DNA of 64,000 nt, taken from contig CM040088.1 of assembly GCA_022496805.1 (NCBI GenBank), forward strand, positions 29,456,452-29,520,451, in the 5' to 3' direction. A program made the position numbers and the translations under genes. Shown here in pieces: positions 18,664-29,841 of this stretch; position 1 is the stretch's first letter; each line of letters starts with the position of its first letter. The notes under the pieces were generated by a model. It worked only from the letters and a program-made list of their open reading frames with translations. It had not been told where the DNA came from and did no database searches. This DNA comes from Pohlia nutans (Eukaryota; Streptophyta; Bryopsida; Bryales; Mniaceae).

Positions 18664-19236
18664 AATGCAATTTCATAGACAATAAAGTGAGGATAATAAC
18701 AAGGTCAATTTGCTTTCAGCGCAATCGCACTACAGTAGTTAATATTGGGATTGATTTCAAACTGTACTACTCAAAACTTCTGGTCAATTTCGAAGACATA
18801 AACTCATTAGTTTTGGTCTCAAAAGTGTCACATGTCATCTTGTGATTGGTTTACGGTGACATGGACCTGTCAAAATCTGACATGGAAATTTGGCTGTCGG
18901 AATCTAAACCCTGGTCTGGTGTGGATGAAGATGGGAATTCTGATCACTGAGCATGCATTTTGAGCAAATCATGTGGACCATGTGGTCGAAGAATTAATCG
19001 CCAAATCGATCTCCAGTAAATTGCTGTTGGGTGAAAGGTAGTGATCTACCATGGTACAATATTTTGCTGTCGGCCACATAAATACTGTAAAACCCGACAA
19101 AATGATCATCTTCAGCATCAACCATAGCTACAATACAAGTGATGGATCTTGCAAATTGTAGGTTTGTTATCAAATTGGGTGAACAAGATTCTTCTTTCTT
19201 CAAAGTACTATTCCCTCGTAAGTTTTAAATTTTTTG
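18664..19236. other. Unassigned, possibly gene-derived sequence
   Basis: This stretch is less AT-rich than its surroundings and matches no repeat in the window. The minus-strand frame at 19203-18994 (69 codons) has unremarkable composition and no recognised domain. It may be a gene remnant; I cannot assign it. Confidence 0.2.
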
Positions 19237-19787
19237 GTACACTAAATGGGATATTTTGGTACTCTAAATAGTGTATTTAGTGTGAGATACACTAATTTAC
19301 ATAAACATGTTGTAAGTTTTTACTTTTGACCAATTTTTTAACCCTCTATATTGGTCAAGATGGGGAATTTTCAATAGTATTGGAATCAATGTCTTTGGTA
19401 AAAATTTTTGTCGAGAGTAAAATCTATAACATTTTCAAATCTTATAATTATCTCACACTAAATACACTATTTAGTGTAGTGTTCGGGACACTATTTTTCA
19501 ACATCGACATTATTTGACTTTTTGAATGATAAAAATTTCAAGTAAACCTTTTGGATGTAGTGTTCCAATGACAAATGGTAACTTTGTAATAAACATGGCA
19601 TTTCAACTCATGTCACTTTCATCACCTCAACAAAAGAACATGGCACTCTCAATCAAAGCGAGAATGACTACAGGTGGTGGCAAACTCCAAATCATTGTAG
19701 ATACACTATTTCTCCTCACCGTTGAACAAATTATGGTAAAAGACATCAATTCTCACTGGACACTAAATAGCCCATTTAGTGTAGTAC
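19237..19787 (+). repeat. MITE-like repeat L, copy 1
   Basis: Both ends carry ATTTAGTGT/ACACTAAAT arms and GTAC. The interior (TCAAGTAAACCTTTTGGATG) recurs at 30376-30725. The ORFs at 19326-19517 and 19526-19837 overlap it and are not believable genes. The superfamily is undetermined. Confidence 0.6.
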
Positions 19788-20634
19788 AAAAGGAATATCT
19801 CGGGTATCCATCATACCATGGTGCAAGAGGCATATAAGAGCACCAAAGTGGTACTCAAATGGGCCATGATACCACTAACGTTGTAACTTAGTGCCCTAAG
19901 TACACCTTTCTATCGATATCTATTATAAAACGGCCTTCTACTGCATACCAATTTTCACATAATTTAATAGTTTATCCATGTAATAATCCTCTTTTATAGT
20001 TACAATAGAGATATACAAAGCTACTTTGGCACACTACACTACTCTCAATGCCATAGAGTATGTTTTTTACAAGTTATTTGCCTAAGTGCATACCATAGTA
20101 CCATAGCTGGGTCGCCAAAAATAATTCCAAAAAATAAAATGCAAAAGACCAGAAATTATGAAGACCAAAAAACAAAATAGAATAAATTATTTTTAGCTAT
20201 ATTTTGATATTGCTAAGGTATTTTGTTCATTCCACAAATTTAATATTTGTTTGTGGGGTGGCGACCCATCTATGGTACTACGGTATACAACACCAATATG
20301 TAGAGTTTTACCAAGTGTATTGTAGTCAATCGTCACAATTGGAAAAAAATAATTATAAGAAGAGAAGGCCAAATCCTTAGGATTTTTAATTTTTAATTTT
20401 TTTAAAATTCTATTTTGTATTGTGAAAAAAAGAATCTTGAAAAATATTCACAAAATTTGACATTTGTTGAAAAATAATTTTCCAAAAATGTTAATTATTT
20501 GACATGAAATGTCGACCCTGACGATTGGATTTGAGTGATTTTATTCTTTCTTTTGTTTTCTTTCTTTCTGTCTGTCTCTCTTTCTGTATCTATCTTGGTG
20601 TCCCTCTATTTGTCTGTCTCTTTTTGTCTTTCTC
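19788..20634. other. Unassigned sequence ending in a pyrimidine-rich tract
   Basis: At 20541-20636 the plus strand is almost pure C/T with GTCT and CTTT units, a degenerate microsatellite. The minus-strand ORF there, rich in K, R and E, is low-complexity translation. No gene was found. Confidence 0.4.
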
Positions 20635-21177
20635 TTAACCCCTAAAAGCCCGAGGGGTATTGGACAAAACATAGATGTGTTATAATATGTGCCTTCCATA
20701 TGTTTGATGAAGTTTGGTTCAATAGACAAAATGTAGAGTATCATCTCTATAAATTATCCGTACAGTCAAACTTCCAAAAATAACTTTAGATCATTTTTTA
20801 ATGAATTTAAAAGCATTAACCTTTGAAAATTTGTATAAATTATAATTTTCAATTTTAGAGTTCAAAATTTAGTATGATTGGTTAAAGTTGGGCTATCTAT
20901 TGTAAACTTTAAAAAAGAAAAATAAATGATGGAGGGATCATCATTACTGTCTCCAAATAGCAAATTTTATAACACTAAAACAATGTTGAGGTGATTTACT
21001 TTGAAAATTTCTCCCGGGTGGAGTTTAACTCGGATTGCCATAATTCAAATTGGGTTGGAAAGTAGACTTTGATGTAGTATTTTTTTATTTTATTTTTTTT
21101 CAATTTTTTTTGTTCCGGACAGCCCGTTAGATTCGAGCAGCGACCAGAAAATGGTCGTATGAGCGCTTAGGGGTTAA
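20635..21177 (-). mobile_element. piggyBac-like MITE, family B copy 5 (inverted)
   Basis: A 543-bp inverted copy, from TTAACCCCTAAAAGCCCGAG to CGACCAGAAAATGGTCG and GCTTAGGGGTTAA. It is very similar to copies 2 and 6. Confidence 0.82.
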
Positions 21178-21870
21178 TAAGCGGTATTAATCCTTTATGT
21201 TTGATCCTATATCTGGAGAAGAATTGGAGATTGGATTTTGTAATATCTCCTTGGAGGCCAAAGATTTGAAATGAGAATTAGAGCCTGGATTTGGTGGAAT
21301 GAGAATTGGGGAGTTGGGGCTCTAATTTTCAGAGCCTTCAAGGTCAAATCCATATATTCGGTAAACCGTAAGGGCTGCTTCACACTATGGCCGAAGGTTG
21401 AGAGGCCGTTGATTTCCATGAATCAGATTGCAAGAAATCAAGAATTCGGCCTCTCTACCCTTCACACTAGAGGCCAAAGTCCAAAGCCATCGCCCTACCT
21501 GGCAACACTTTTTGACCAAGGGGATGAACTCTCGAAGGAAGTTTGGGTCGGACAAGAATGGAAACCCAAACTATGGTCGAGAGGCCGTCGATATTTTTCA
21601 TAAAAAATCAAAACTATATTTTATTACCTATTTTCAACCCATTTCTTTGGACTCTTAAGAAAGTTTGGTCACTCAATCCCACGGCCTCTCGACCATGTCT
21701 GCATAAACCCCAGGAAAATTTATGATTATTGAGGTCTCATATTGACAAGTACATTACTGTTAGTAGAGGATACTACAACCTGTTTCTGTCTCTTATACTA
21801 GCCCCTATCACTGATGAAAATTCATGTAAACTTATACATATGGTATTGGAATAATACATATTTTAGTACT
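21178..21870. other. Unassigned sequence with a repeated GAGAGGCCGT motif
   Basis: GAGAGGCCGT or its complement recurs several times between about 21400 and 21695. The overlapping plus ORFs at 21271-21725 are in different frames and have no domain. This could be a degenerate local repeat. Confidence 0.3.
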
Positions 21871-22418
21871 TTAGCCCTTTAACGTCCCGATTTAACACTG
21901 TTTTCAAAGATTCGTTCTAAAATGTTTGATGAAAAACAAAAATGGAGTTGATGTTCACAACAAAGTTGAAAATGTCAATGTGAAGATCACATCTGTACGG
22001 TTGGGTTCATCATACTCTTTATTAATATTTTTTAATTACTCTTGCAAGGTTTTTTTCTTGAAATCCAATTTAAAATCCCAAATTAACACAAAAAAATTAG
22101 TAAATTTTGTAATGAAATTGGAATAACATGCACTATGAGATGGTATGGTTTCCATTATTTGATTCTACTTATTTTGGAAAATCATGTTAAAGGTTTCACT
22201 TTTTGAACTAAGAATGAAACTTGACATAAACCAATTGTGTTGTTTTTCAAAATATCATAATATCTTATTTTGAAGATCCGTACTGTACAAATGATAGTCA
22301 ACTAGCATAAGAACCAAGAGAAATTTGAATGGATGAAAACTGTTTATGTATGTAGTCAGGAGAATAATTTGAATCTCTTCATCGTTCACATTGTGAATGC
22401 GCGCGCCTCAAAGGGTTA
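21871..22418 (+). mobile_element. piggyBac-like MITE, family H copy 1 (TTAG-flanked)
   Basis: The 548-bp element has tips CCCTTTAACGTCCC and AAAGGG. Unlike the others, the four-base flank is TTAG on both sides. It has the same length as copy 2 at 26238. Confidence 0.75.
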
Positions 22419-22698
22419 GAATCCTTTTGAAAATCTGAACAAGACCCACAATTTTTTTTCTATTCAATAATAGTAAACACCCAGTAATGGGAATGGGAAT
22501 GGACATACCATTGAGGAACTAGTGCTACCTTTGCCTTGTTGTCAAAGAGAATGACATGCATGTTCCTCGTCATCATTCATGGCCCATCAGTAGCTACCCC
22601 TTTTCTTGTCCTTTTTCCGAAACATATAGAAACTTAAGTGACCGGCATGTGTACATGATGGATAGCAACAAGAAAGGAGGTGGAGAACCTATATGTTT
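22419..22698. other. Unassigned short intergenic sequence
   Basis: Nothing is recognised between the family H element and the foldback repeat starting at 22699. Confidence 0.25.
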
Positions 22699-23697
22699 TA
22701 CAATTAGTTGACATATATCATGTTGCTCCCTATCCTGTATTAAATTTTAGTTGCCATGTAAAGGAAATTTAAGTGGATTTTCTTGGAGAGTATAATTTTC
22801 AGTGCATTCTTTTACAAAGAGGATCATCTATGCAAATTTTCAATTTAAAAAGATGAAAATTCTAATTTCTATGCATTTAAAAATAAAAATAAAAAATTGC
22901 AAAATAATTATTTAAAAAACATTCGTAAGTTTTTGCAATATCCTCCAAATGAAAGATGTTTGCTTTTATATTGCCTACCTATTCCCAAAAACCAAGTACA
23001 AAAAAAGTTATGGAATTTGTGCAGGATCAGTTGAAGTTTTACTGCAATACTAGCACAATAACAAAACCTCAACAAATTGCATCACATTCAAATTAAAGCC
23101 ATGTTTGCTTTCATATTGCCTACCTATTCCCAAAAACCAAGTAAGAATTTTCTTTACAAATATTTTTAAGATAACTATTTTATAGAACGATGTAGTTTTT
23201 TTTAAATGCATAGAAAATAGAATTTTCATTTTCTAAAACTGAATTTTTGCATAGATGATCCTCTTTATAAAGGAATCCATTCCTTTATAAAGAAATCATC
23301 TTTATTCACCCCAAGAAACTCAACTTAAGTTTCCTTTACATTGCAACTGAAACTAATACAAGACAAGCATCATGAATTTAGGACCTCACTGATTTTTAAT
23401 GATTTTTGTGCGACATCCGATATTTCATGGGTTCGTATATTTTTTGCACGGATTCCACACGGATCTCGTGCAATTATGCATTGTATCCGCACAACTTCTA
23501 CATTTACTCTTTTCGTTATCTTACATAGTGCAGAATTCATACGGAATTAGCACAAAATCCGTGCAAAATCCGTGCAAAATCCGTGCGAAGAATGTACAAA
23601 CCCATGAAATATCAAATGTCGCACGAAAATTGTTTAAAATCTGTGGGGTCCTAAATTCTTGATGAGGGGGTGACAAAATATATGTCAACTAATTGTA
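22699..23697. mobile_element. Foldback repeat Q
   Basis: The outer 19-bp inverted ends are TACAATTAGTTGACATATA and its complement. The arms continue: the left arm at about 22715-22800 (GTAAAGGAAATTTAAGTGG) is inversely matched at about 23290-23375. The inner text TGCCTACCTATTCCC occurs as a direct pair at about 22972 and 23117. The right arm is interrupted by the palindromic insertion at 23374-23658. Non-coding. Confidence 0.6.
23374..23658. mobile_element. Palindromic MITE R nested in Q
   Basis: The ends GAATTTAGGACC and GGTCCTAAATTC begin long inverted arms (TGCGACATCCGATATTTCAT against its near-complement), with an interior of repeated CCGTGCAAAAT units at about 23560-23585. About 285 bp, able to fold into one hairpin. 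There is no coding function. Confidence 0.65.
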
Positions 23698-23820
23698 CAT
23701 TCATCCCTTTCATGCATGAAGACCCTAGTTCGTGGATGGATGGAAAACCACTGACCACACAATGGCTATTGAATGTTATGGAGGTAGTACCTTATACATT
23801 GCTCAACGGTAGAACTATTT

Positions 23821-24052
23821 TTAATCCTTAAAGGTCCTTGGGGATAGTAGATACGTTGCCGTATATTTGACATTTGTTGTAAGTAGAAAGTTCCAAATTG
23901 AGATCCAATAGCTTTTAAGACCATGTAGACATGAATTTTAACTTCACTTTTGATATGAAACTCATAGGAGGTGTAGACTGCCATTCGAAATACAATGAAA
24001 CACGGCCGTATAATACTGGCCGGAATGGCCAATCTGGACCTTTAAGGGTTAA
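23821..24052 (+). mobile_element. piggyBac-like MITE, family I
   Basis: A 232-bp element with TTAATCCTTAAAGGTCC at the left and GGACCTTTAAGGGTTAA at the right, giving an almost perfect 17-bp inverted repeat with TTAA flanks. A small palindrome GGCCGGAATGGCC sits just inside the right tip. Confidence 0.75.
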
Positions 24053-24130
24053 CATAATCACGCTTTTGGCATACCCTAGGGTTATGGAGAAACTTCCTTA
24101 TATTGATCACACTGTTTGAAAATGGTGTTT

Positions 24131-24380
24131 TTAACCCCTTATGGACTAAAAAGCTTCAATTGGGTCTCATGTTTCTTTTTTCTTTTTCTATCAATTTTGA
24201 ATAGGTCATATGTGGATTTCTTTTTGTTTGACTTTTATTTGTTTCTTGACCAATACATGCATTGTTCTTTACTGTTTCCAATGGCATAAAATGTGACCCC
24301 ATTTGAATTTTATCTTTCACAATATAATTGATTAAATTTTTCATTTTAAAGCCACGAATCCTTGGTCCTTTAGGGGTTAA
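24131..24380 (-). mobile_element. piggyBac-like MITE, family G copy 2 (inverted)
   Basis: A 250-bp element from TTAACCCCTTATGGAC to TTGGTCCTTTAGGGGTTAA. It is the inverse of copy 3 and has the shared GAATCCTTGGTCC right motif. Confidence 0.75.
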
Positions 24381-24487
24381 AGTAGTGTTGAGTATGATAT
24401 TAGTATACGCATTCTAGTAGATGCACAATCTAAGTAAACAAACACATTCCCTATACGGAATAGTAATACAAAACCAATTGAACCACC

Positions 24488-24726
24488 TTAACCTTAAAGG
24501 ACCAAGGATCAGAGTTTTAAAATGACAAATTCATTCGATCGTATTGTGAAAAAATACTTCAAAAGGGACGAAATTTTATATCACCGGAATCATTGAAGAA
24601 CATTGCATGAGTTAGTCAAAAAAAAAAAAAGTTTAAACTAAAGTAAGGTCATATAGGACCTACTCAACAATGCTAAAAAAAACACATAAGGCCCAATTTG
24701 GGGCTTCTTGGTCCTTTAGGGATTAA
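24488..24726 (+). mobile_element. piggyBac-like MITE, family G copy 3
   Basis: A 239-bp element from TTAACCTTAAAGGACCAAGG to TTGGTCCTTTAGGGATTAA. It shares its right TTAA with copy 4, which is in the opposite orientation. Confidence 0.75.
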
Positions 24727-24959
24727 CCCCAACCTAAAAGACTATAAGGCCCCCAAGGGACCTCATGTTTTTTTAAGTAGTTTTAAGTAAGTTTTATGTA
24801 GATTTTCTTTTGTTCAAAATTTATTTATTTCTATTCAACATATGTAATATTCTTCACTAATTCCATTGATATAAAATTTGGTCCCATTTAAGTTATATTT
24901 TTCACAATATTTAAATTTGCCATTTTAAAACCCTGAATCCTTGGTCCTTTAGAGGTTAA
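24723..24959 (-). mobile_element. piggyBac-like MITE, family G copy 4 (inverted)
   Basis: A 237-bp element from a degraded left tip (TTAACCCCAACCTAAAAGAC) to TTGGTCCTTTAGAGGTTAA. It forms a head-to-head pair with copy 3. Confidence 0.72.
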
Positions 24960-25379
24960 ATGTCATAATTATGTCCATTGTCTTTCAGGTTGTCCGTCAT
25001 CTAGTAGTCAACTCGCCAAAAGAATTCAGGCGAGAACTTTGCTCAATTCAGAGTCCGTATATAATGTGAGGAGAATTGGGTCCGGTGTTAGTGAGGCAGA
25101 GACTCCTTGTTTTTCTCTTGTCACATGCTTAGCAAGTTACGGAAGAAAAATAAATAAAAAATCTTGAACGTGTACTTACGTACTGCCAATTGCAAGAGGC
25201 TTTTGCTGCGCTCCTCTTGTGCATTTACTCGTACTCGTATTATACCAAACATGTCGAGTGCCACTCTATGCTCCCCATTCCGTGTTGACACGTGTAGTGA
25301 ACACGTGCCCAAAGACAATGGTGTCCAAATTTTGTGGTTCCACATGGTTGTTCCATTCACACTCATCGAGGATTAGCAT
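24960..25379. other. Non-repeat island with paired CACGTG boxes
   Basis: This island between TTAA elements is richer in G and C than its neighbours. It holds GACACGTGTAG and GAACACGTGCC about 18 bp apart (25291-25310), matching G-box/ABRE cores. The minus frame at 25366-25121 has no recognised domain. It may be a stranded promoter or gene fragment. Confidence 0.3.
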
Positions 25380-26101
25380 TTAACCCTTGAGCGGCCCGAA
25401 AGCCCTTTGTGGTTGTATTGTATGTTTTGTATTCGGTGGTATTTCAGTACAAAGTAAAATCAATAATAAAATGTATATAACAATATATCATAATTCACAT
25501 ATTAAACCACAATTGAACAATTATCCCTTTGACACTCCTGCATCTATATAATGGACGACGAACAAATTGTAACCTTTCTCTTGACTACATCATGTATAGT
25601 TTTTCATCCATCCAAATTTCTTTTGGTTCTTGTGCTAGTTGACTATCATTTGTACAGTATGGATCTTCAAAATAAGATATTGTGATGTTTTGAAAAACAA
25701 CACAACTGGTTTATGTCAACTTTCATTCTTAGTTTAAAAAGTGAGACCTTAAACATGATTTTCCAAAATATGTAGAACCAAATAATGGAAACCATACCAT
25801 CAATTTCATTACAATATTTTTTAAACTTTTTGTGTTAATTTGGGAATTTTAATTGAACTTCAAGAGGAAACCTTGCAAAATTAATTAAAATATATTAATA
25901 AAGAATATGATGAATCCAACCGTACAGATGTGATCTTTACATTGACATTTACAACTTTGCATTTTATATCGACTCCATTTTTGTTTTTCATCAAAAATTT
26001 CATAATGAATCTTTAAAAACAGTGTTGAATCAAGACGTTCAAGGGTTGTAAGGCTAAATACGGGTTGTAGAAAAGGACCCTAAGGGCCTTTTAAGGGTTA
26101 A
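25380..26101. mobile_element. TTAA element O carrying a nested family H copy
   Basis: The outer tips are TTAACCCTTGAGCGGCCC and GGGCCTTTTAAGGGTTAA. About 140 bp belongs to O on the left and about 50 bp on the right; the middle is an inverted family H element. O has no sister copy in this window. Confidence 0.55.
25521..26049 (-). mobile_element. piggyBac-like MITE, family H copy 3 (inverted, diverged)
   Basis: Inverted relative to copies 1 and 2, with weakened tips TTATCCCTTTGACAC and GACGTTCAAGGGTTGTAA. The interior (CTTGTGCTAGTTGACTATCA and following) is clearly family H. It is nested inside element O. Confidence 0.65.
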
Positions 26102-26237
26102 AGAACTAAGAATTAATGGTTTTAAAATGACCAAAATTCAATCTTTTTATTGTGAAATACATAATTCAGATGAAACCAAATAATCTCGCAGCTTAATACA
26201 ACCCTGACGGCTGGGTACGGTATATATTAATACAACT

Positions 26238-26785
26238 TTAACCCTTTAATGTCCCAATTCAACATTGTTTTGAAAGATGCGCTATAAAATGTTTGATGAA
26301 ACCCTAAAATGGAGTAGATGTACAAAGAAAACTTATAAATGTCAATGTGAAGATCACATCTGTACGGTTGGATGCATCATATTTTTTATTAATATTTTTT
26401 ATTTAATTTTGAAAGGTTTTTTCTTGAAATTCAATTAAAAATCCCAAATCAACACAAAAAAATTTCAAAAAATTGTAATGAAATTGGAATAACATGCCCT
26501 ACGAGATGGTATGGTTTCCATTATTTGATTCTACCTATTTTGAAAAATCATGTTTAAGGTCTCACTTTTTGAACTAAGAATGAAACTTGACATAAACCGA
26601 TTGTGTTATTTTTCTAAAAATTATAATAACCTATTTTGAAGATCCAAACCGTTCAAAGAATAGTCAACTCGCACAAGAACCAAGAGTAATTTTGGTGAAT
26701 GAAAACTGTCCAATCTGGATGAGATCTAAACAACTTCAATCTGTTAGTCGTCCAATATATGGACGCTGGCGCGCTAAAGGGTTAA
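26238..26785 (+). mobile_element. piggyBac-like MITE, family H copy 2
   Basis: A 548-bp element from TTAACCCTTTAATGTCCC to GGCGCGCTAAAGGGTTAA with TTAA flanks. It is the same length as copy 1 and is the best-preserved member of the family here. Confidence 0.8.
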
Positions 26786-27271
26786 CACATATATATCAAC
26801 ACAAATTTTTGTAACACAAAATATTAACACAACTTTTTTATTAACACAATATAAGTTAGAAGATAAAGAACTTGTTTCTAACCACCAAATATTCTAGCCT
26901 AAAGATGCCAATCTAAGTTGACACACGGTTGTTGAAATTATATTTTTATTTAGAATATTCTATTTAAATTAAAATTACACTACAATAACATAACTAGTAG
27001 TTATCATCGCATCATTTTTAAATCATGATTCAACAAGAATTTATCCTATATGGAAATCAAATTCAAACTTTAATGAAGTGTTTTTGGAATTGCTTAAATT
27101 CCTACGAAGTTTTCAAAAATTATAGATGTTGAAACTTTGTAAAAGTCATTTTTGCTCAACATTATAAGGAAACCTTGCTGATAACAAAATCCTGCCTTGA
27201 AATATTAAAAATACTGAAGAATATTTTTTACATCCACCTAATGATCCTTCAACTCAAAAAGAAAATAATTC
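26786..27271. other. Unassigned AT-rich intergenic sequence
   Basis: A short run of TTAACACAA-like units at about 26780-26850 precedes featureless AT-rich DNA. No gene was found. Confidence 0.3.
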
Positions 27272-27525
27272 CTCGGGGAGGTCACTTCCAAATATTACGT
27301 AACAACGTGCGAACAAAGATAGGGTCCAAATAAATCTTTGAAGATAATTTTTATAAATGATTTACATTAATATAGGATGCTCACAGTTCATTACAAGAAT
27401 AAGAATGAGAATATTCTTGAAATGTTACTAATTATAGTAAGAATTATTTTTAATTCATAGGGTACTTTTAAATACCCTTTGTTCACGCATGATACTCAAA
27501 AGATACAAAGAGTGACCTCCCCGAG
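27272..27525 (+). mobile_element. MITE N copy 1, 8-bp target duplication
   Basis: A 254-bp element with 15-bp inverted ends CTCGGGGAGGTCACT and AGTGACCTCCCCGAG. It is flanked by a perfect 8-bp direct repeat AATAATTC (27264-27271, 27526-27533). The 8-bp duplication suggests hAT, although the tip is not a typical hAT tip. Confidence 0.8.
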
Positions 27526-27645
27526 AATAATTCAACACCAAAGTGTTGAATCAACATAAGGTTCTCGACTCAAAATGAGGCCATATTTTGTCAGGGAATA
27601 ACATCCAATATTTGGGAATAAGGGATTTTGTTAGAGATCTTGACC

Positions 27646-28200
27646 TTAACTCCTAAAAGCCCAAGGGGTATTGGACAAAACATATATGTGTTATAATATG
27701 TGCCTTCCATATCTTTGATGAATTTTGGTTCAATAGACAAAATGTAGGGCATCATCTCTACAAATTATCCGTGCGGTCAAACTTCCAAAAATAACTTAAG
27801 ATATTTTTCTAATGAACTTAAAAGCATGATCCTTTGAATTTTTTTTATAAATTATCATTTTAAATTTTAGAGTTTAAAATTTAGCATGATTGGTTAAAGT
27901 TGGTTTATCTACTGTAAACTTCAAAAAAGCAAAAGAAACAATGGAGGGAACATCATAAATTTCCCCAAATAGCAAATTTTATAACACTAAGACAATGTTG
28001 AGGTGATCCACTTTGAAAAATTCTCCCGGGTGGAGTTTAACTTAAATTGACATTATTCAAATTGTGTTGGAAAGTAGACTTGATGTGGTATTTTAAAATA
28101 TTTGTTATTTTTTCAAAAATTATTTTTATGTTCCAGGTAGCCTGTTAGATTTGGGCAGTGACCCAAAAAAATTTGGGTTGTTTGAGCGTTTAGGGGTTAA
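27646..28200 (-). mobile_element. piggyBac-like MITE, family B copy 6 (inverted)
   Basis: A 555-bp element from TTAACTCCTAAAAGCCC to GAGCGTTTAGGGGTTAA. The usual subterminal hairpin is decayed here (GACCCAAAAAAATTTGGGTT). Confidence 0.8.
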
Positions 28201-28494
28201 GAGTAGGTGAGCAAAGTTTGAGTGAGCATAGTTATTCTATTTTTACAATATTATAAATATTATAAGGCTGACCATGCACAATACCACCTGTGGGAAAGGT
28301 GTGATCCACAAAGGGTTTAAGAACCTTATGAACATTTGAGTGCAATATTTAGAAAACTGATACAATCTTTAAAATTGATTTTCTATAAAAGTAGAAATTT
28401 CCTATTTCCCCCCAAAAGCCACTTGTAATCATTTGCTTTATAATGTCATAAAATACTGATTTTCCCAGTACTATATTGAGTGTATTAACCCCTA
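28201..28494. other. Unassigned short sequence
   Basis: Contains a string at about 28310-28340 (GTTTAAGAACCTTATG) resembling 48556-48576. No feature assigned. Confidence 0.25.
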
Positions 28495-28718
28495 AAGAAC
28501 TAGGGTCTAAAATGATAAATTCAATTGATATATATTCATATTGTGAAAAATGTAAATAAATGAGAGCAAATCTATATCACTAGAATAAGTGATAACCATT
28601 GCACAAGTTAATCTAAAATCAAATAAATTTAAACTAAAAGAGGTTCACATAGGACATACTCAAAATTGCTTAAAAAAACATAAGATTCAATTTGAGCATC
28701 TTAGTCCTTTGGAGTTAA
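28495..28718 (+). mobile_element. piggyBac-like MITE, family G copy 5
   Basis: A 224-bp element from TTAACCCCTAAAGAACTAGGG to TAGTCCTTTGGAGTTAA. The right TTAA is shared with the inverted family A element that follows. Confidence 0.7.
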
Positions 28719-29573
28719 CCCCTAGTTGTTCAACAAAGGAGAAAATGTTTGATGTACAGAATCACTTAGTTTCCGTTCTCTCATCCGTGGTGATCATTTT
28801 GCAACGTGAAATTTTTATGGTAGATTTTATGGTAAGTTAGCTTCATGCATGTGTGACCCGATTAGAAAGGGGATGACTTATGAAATTTTTATGCCTCATT
28901 TCTTGTTGTAGTGATTCACTAAAAATTTCAAAGATTTTAGTCTAAATGTGTTGTTGAAAAAATACACTCATAAAATTAATCAACCAAAAAATCTCCAAAA
29001 ATCACTACACTTAGAGTATTACATTCCAATCCATCCCAAAAAATTTCATCCACAGATTGTCAATATCTTTTTGTAATTGAATTACGAAAGAATTTTGAAT
29101 TTCAAGTTTCAGATTTAATACAAAATATTGGTTATAGCAATCGCAGATTTAACCATTTGAATAGAATCTAAAATTCATAATGTAAGAGCAGCTTCACCGC
29201 TGCCCTCCCAAAGTCTCTCACACTCCAGAACTAAATGAAAAGTGCCAAGGGCCCTTCAAAAATGCCTCTTGACTCTTTATCCTAGCGTGCTAAGAAATGG
29301 CCCTTCAAATCACTATTTAGTTGACTATATCCCCACATTCTACTTGTGATTGGTACATTGACTATTTGATGTGCACTTTTGATGTGTGAGGGGCCTGCAA
29401 GGGTGGGGAAGTGTAAATGCAAGGGCTCTTCAAATGTAAATGAATAATTTCAATGAGTCATCTCTAGCGTGTACGAGTGGAGATGCTCTAACAACTTTTA
29501 TTTATACATCAAGTTCAAAATATCCCTCTTAGTTGCATTTCATAATGCAACTTCTGAATTTGGAAGGGGTTAA
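28715..29573 (-). mobile_element. piggyBac-like MITE, family A copy 4 (inverted, interrupted)
   Basis: The ends TTAACCCCTAGTTG and GGAAGGGGTTAA enclose family A sequence in inverse orientation. Removing the 306-bp insertion at 29183-29491 restores about 553 bp, the normal family length. The ORF at 28589-28840 straddles two elements and is spurious. Confidence 0.75.
29183..29491. mobile_element. PIF/Harbinger-like MITE nested in family A
   Basis: Left TAA|GAGCAGCTTCACC and right GGAGATGCTC|TAA give inverted ends resembling the plant GAGCATCTCCA class and a 3-bp TAA duplication. It splits an otherwise intact family A copy, so the edges are unambiguous. Confidence 0.75.
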
Positions 29574-29841
29574 AAATAAAAATAAAAATTAAAAGAAAAA
29601 AAGAAAAAAAGAAGGGAATATAATTATATCTGAATGATTTTGGAAGATCACATCCAGAAGGACGATGATCATTGGGAATGATAACTTACTCATTATTACC
29701 GTTTGCTGCAACATCTCATGCATGCACTCCTGGTGATGAAGAATCATAATTACTAATTATTCCCTTTCAAGATAGCTAAGCTAATACCATAATTAGTGAA
29801 TCTTACCAAGTGCTCTCGCTAAGTCCCTACTAAATACTAAC
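29574..29841. other. Unassigned sequence beginning with an A-rich tract
   Basis: About 29574-29616 is AAAAT/AAAG-rich. The rest is unremarkable, including the flank of the next hAT-like element. Confidence 0.3.
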
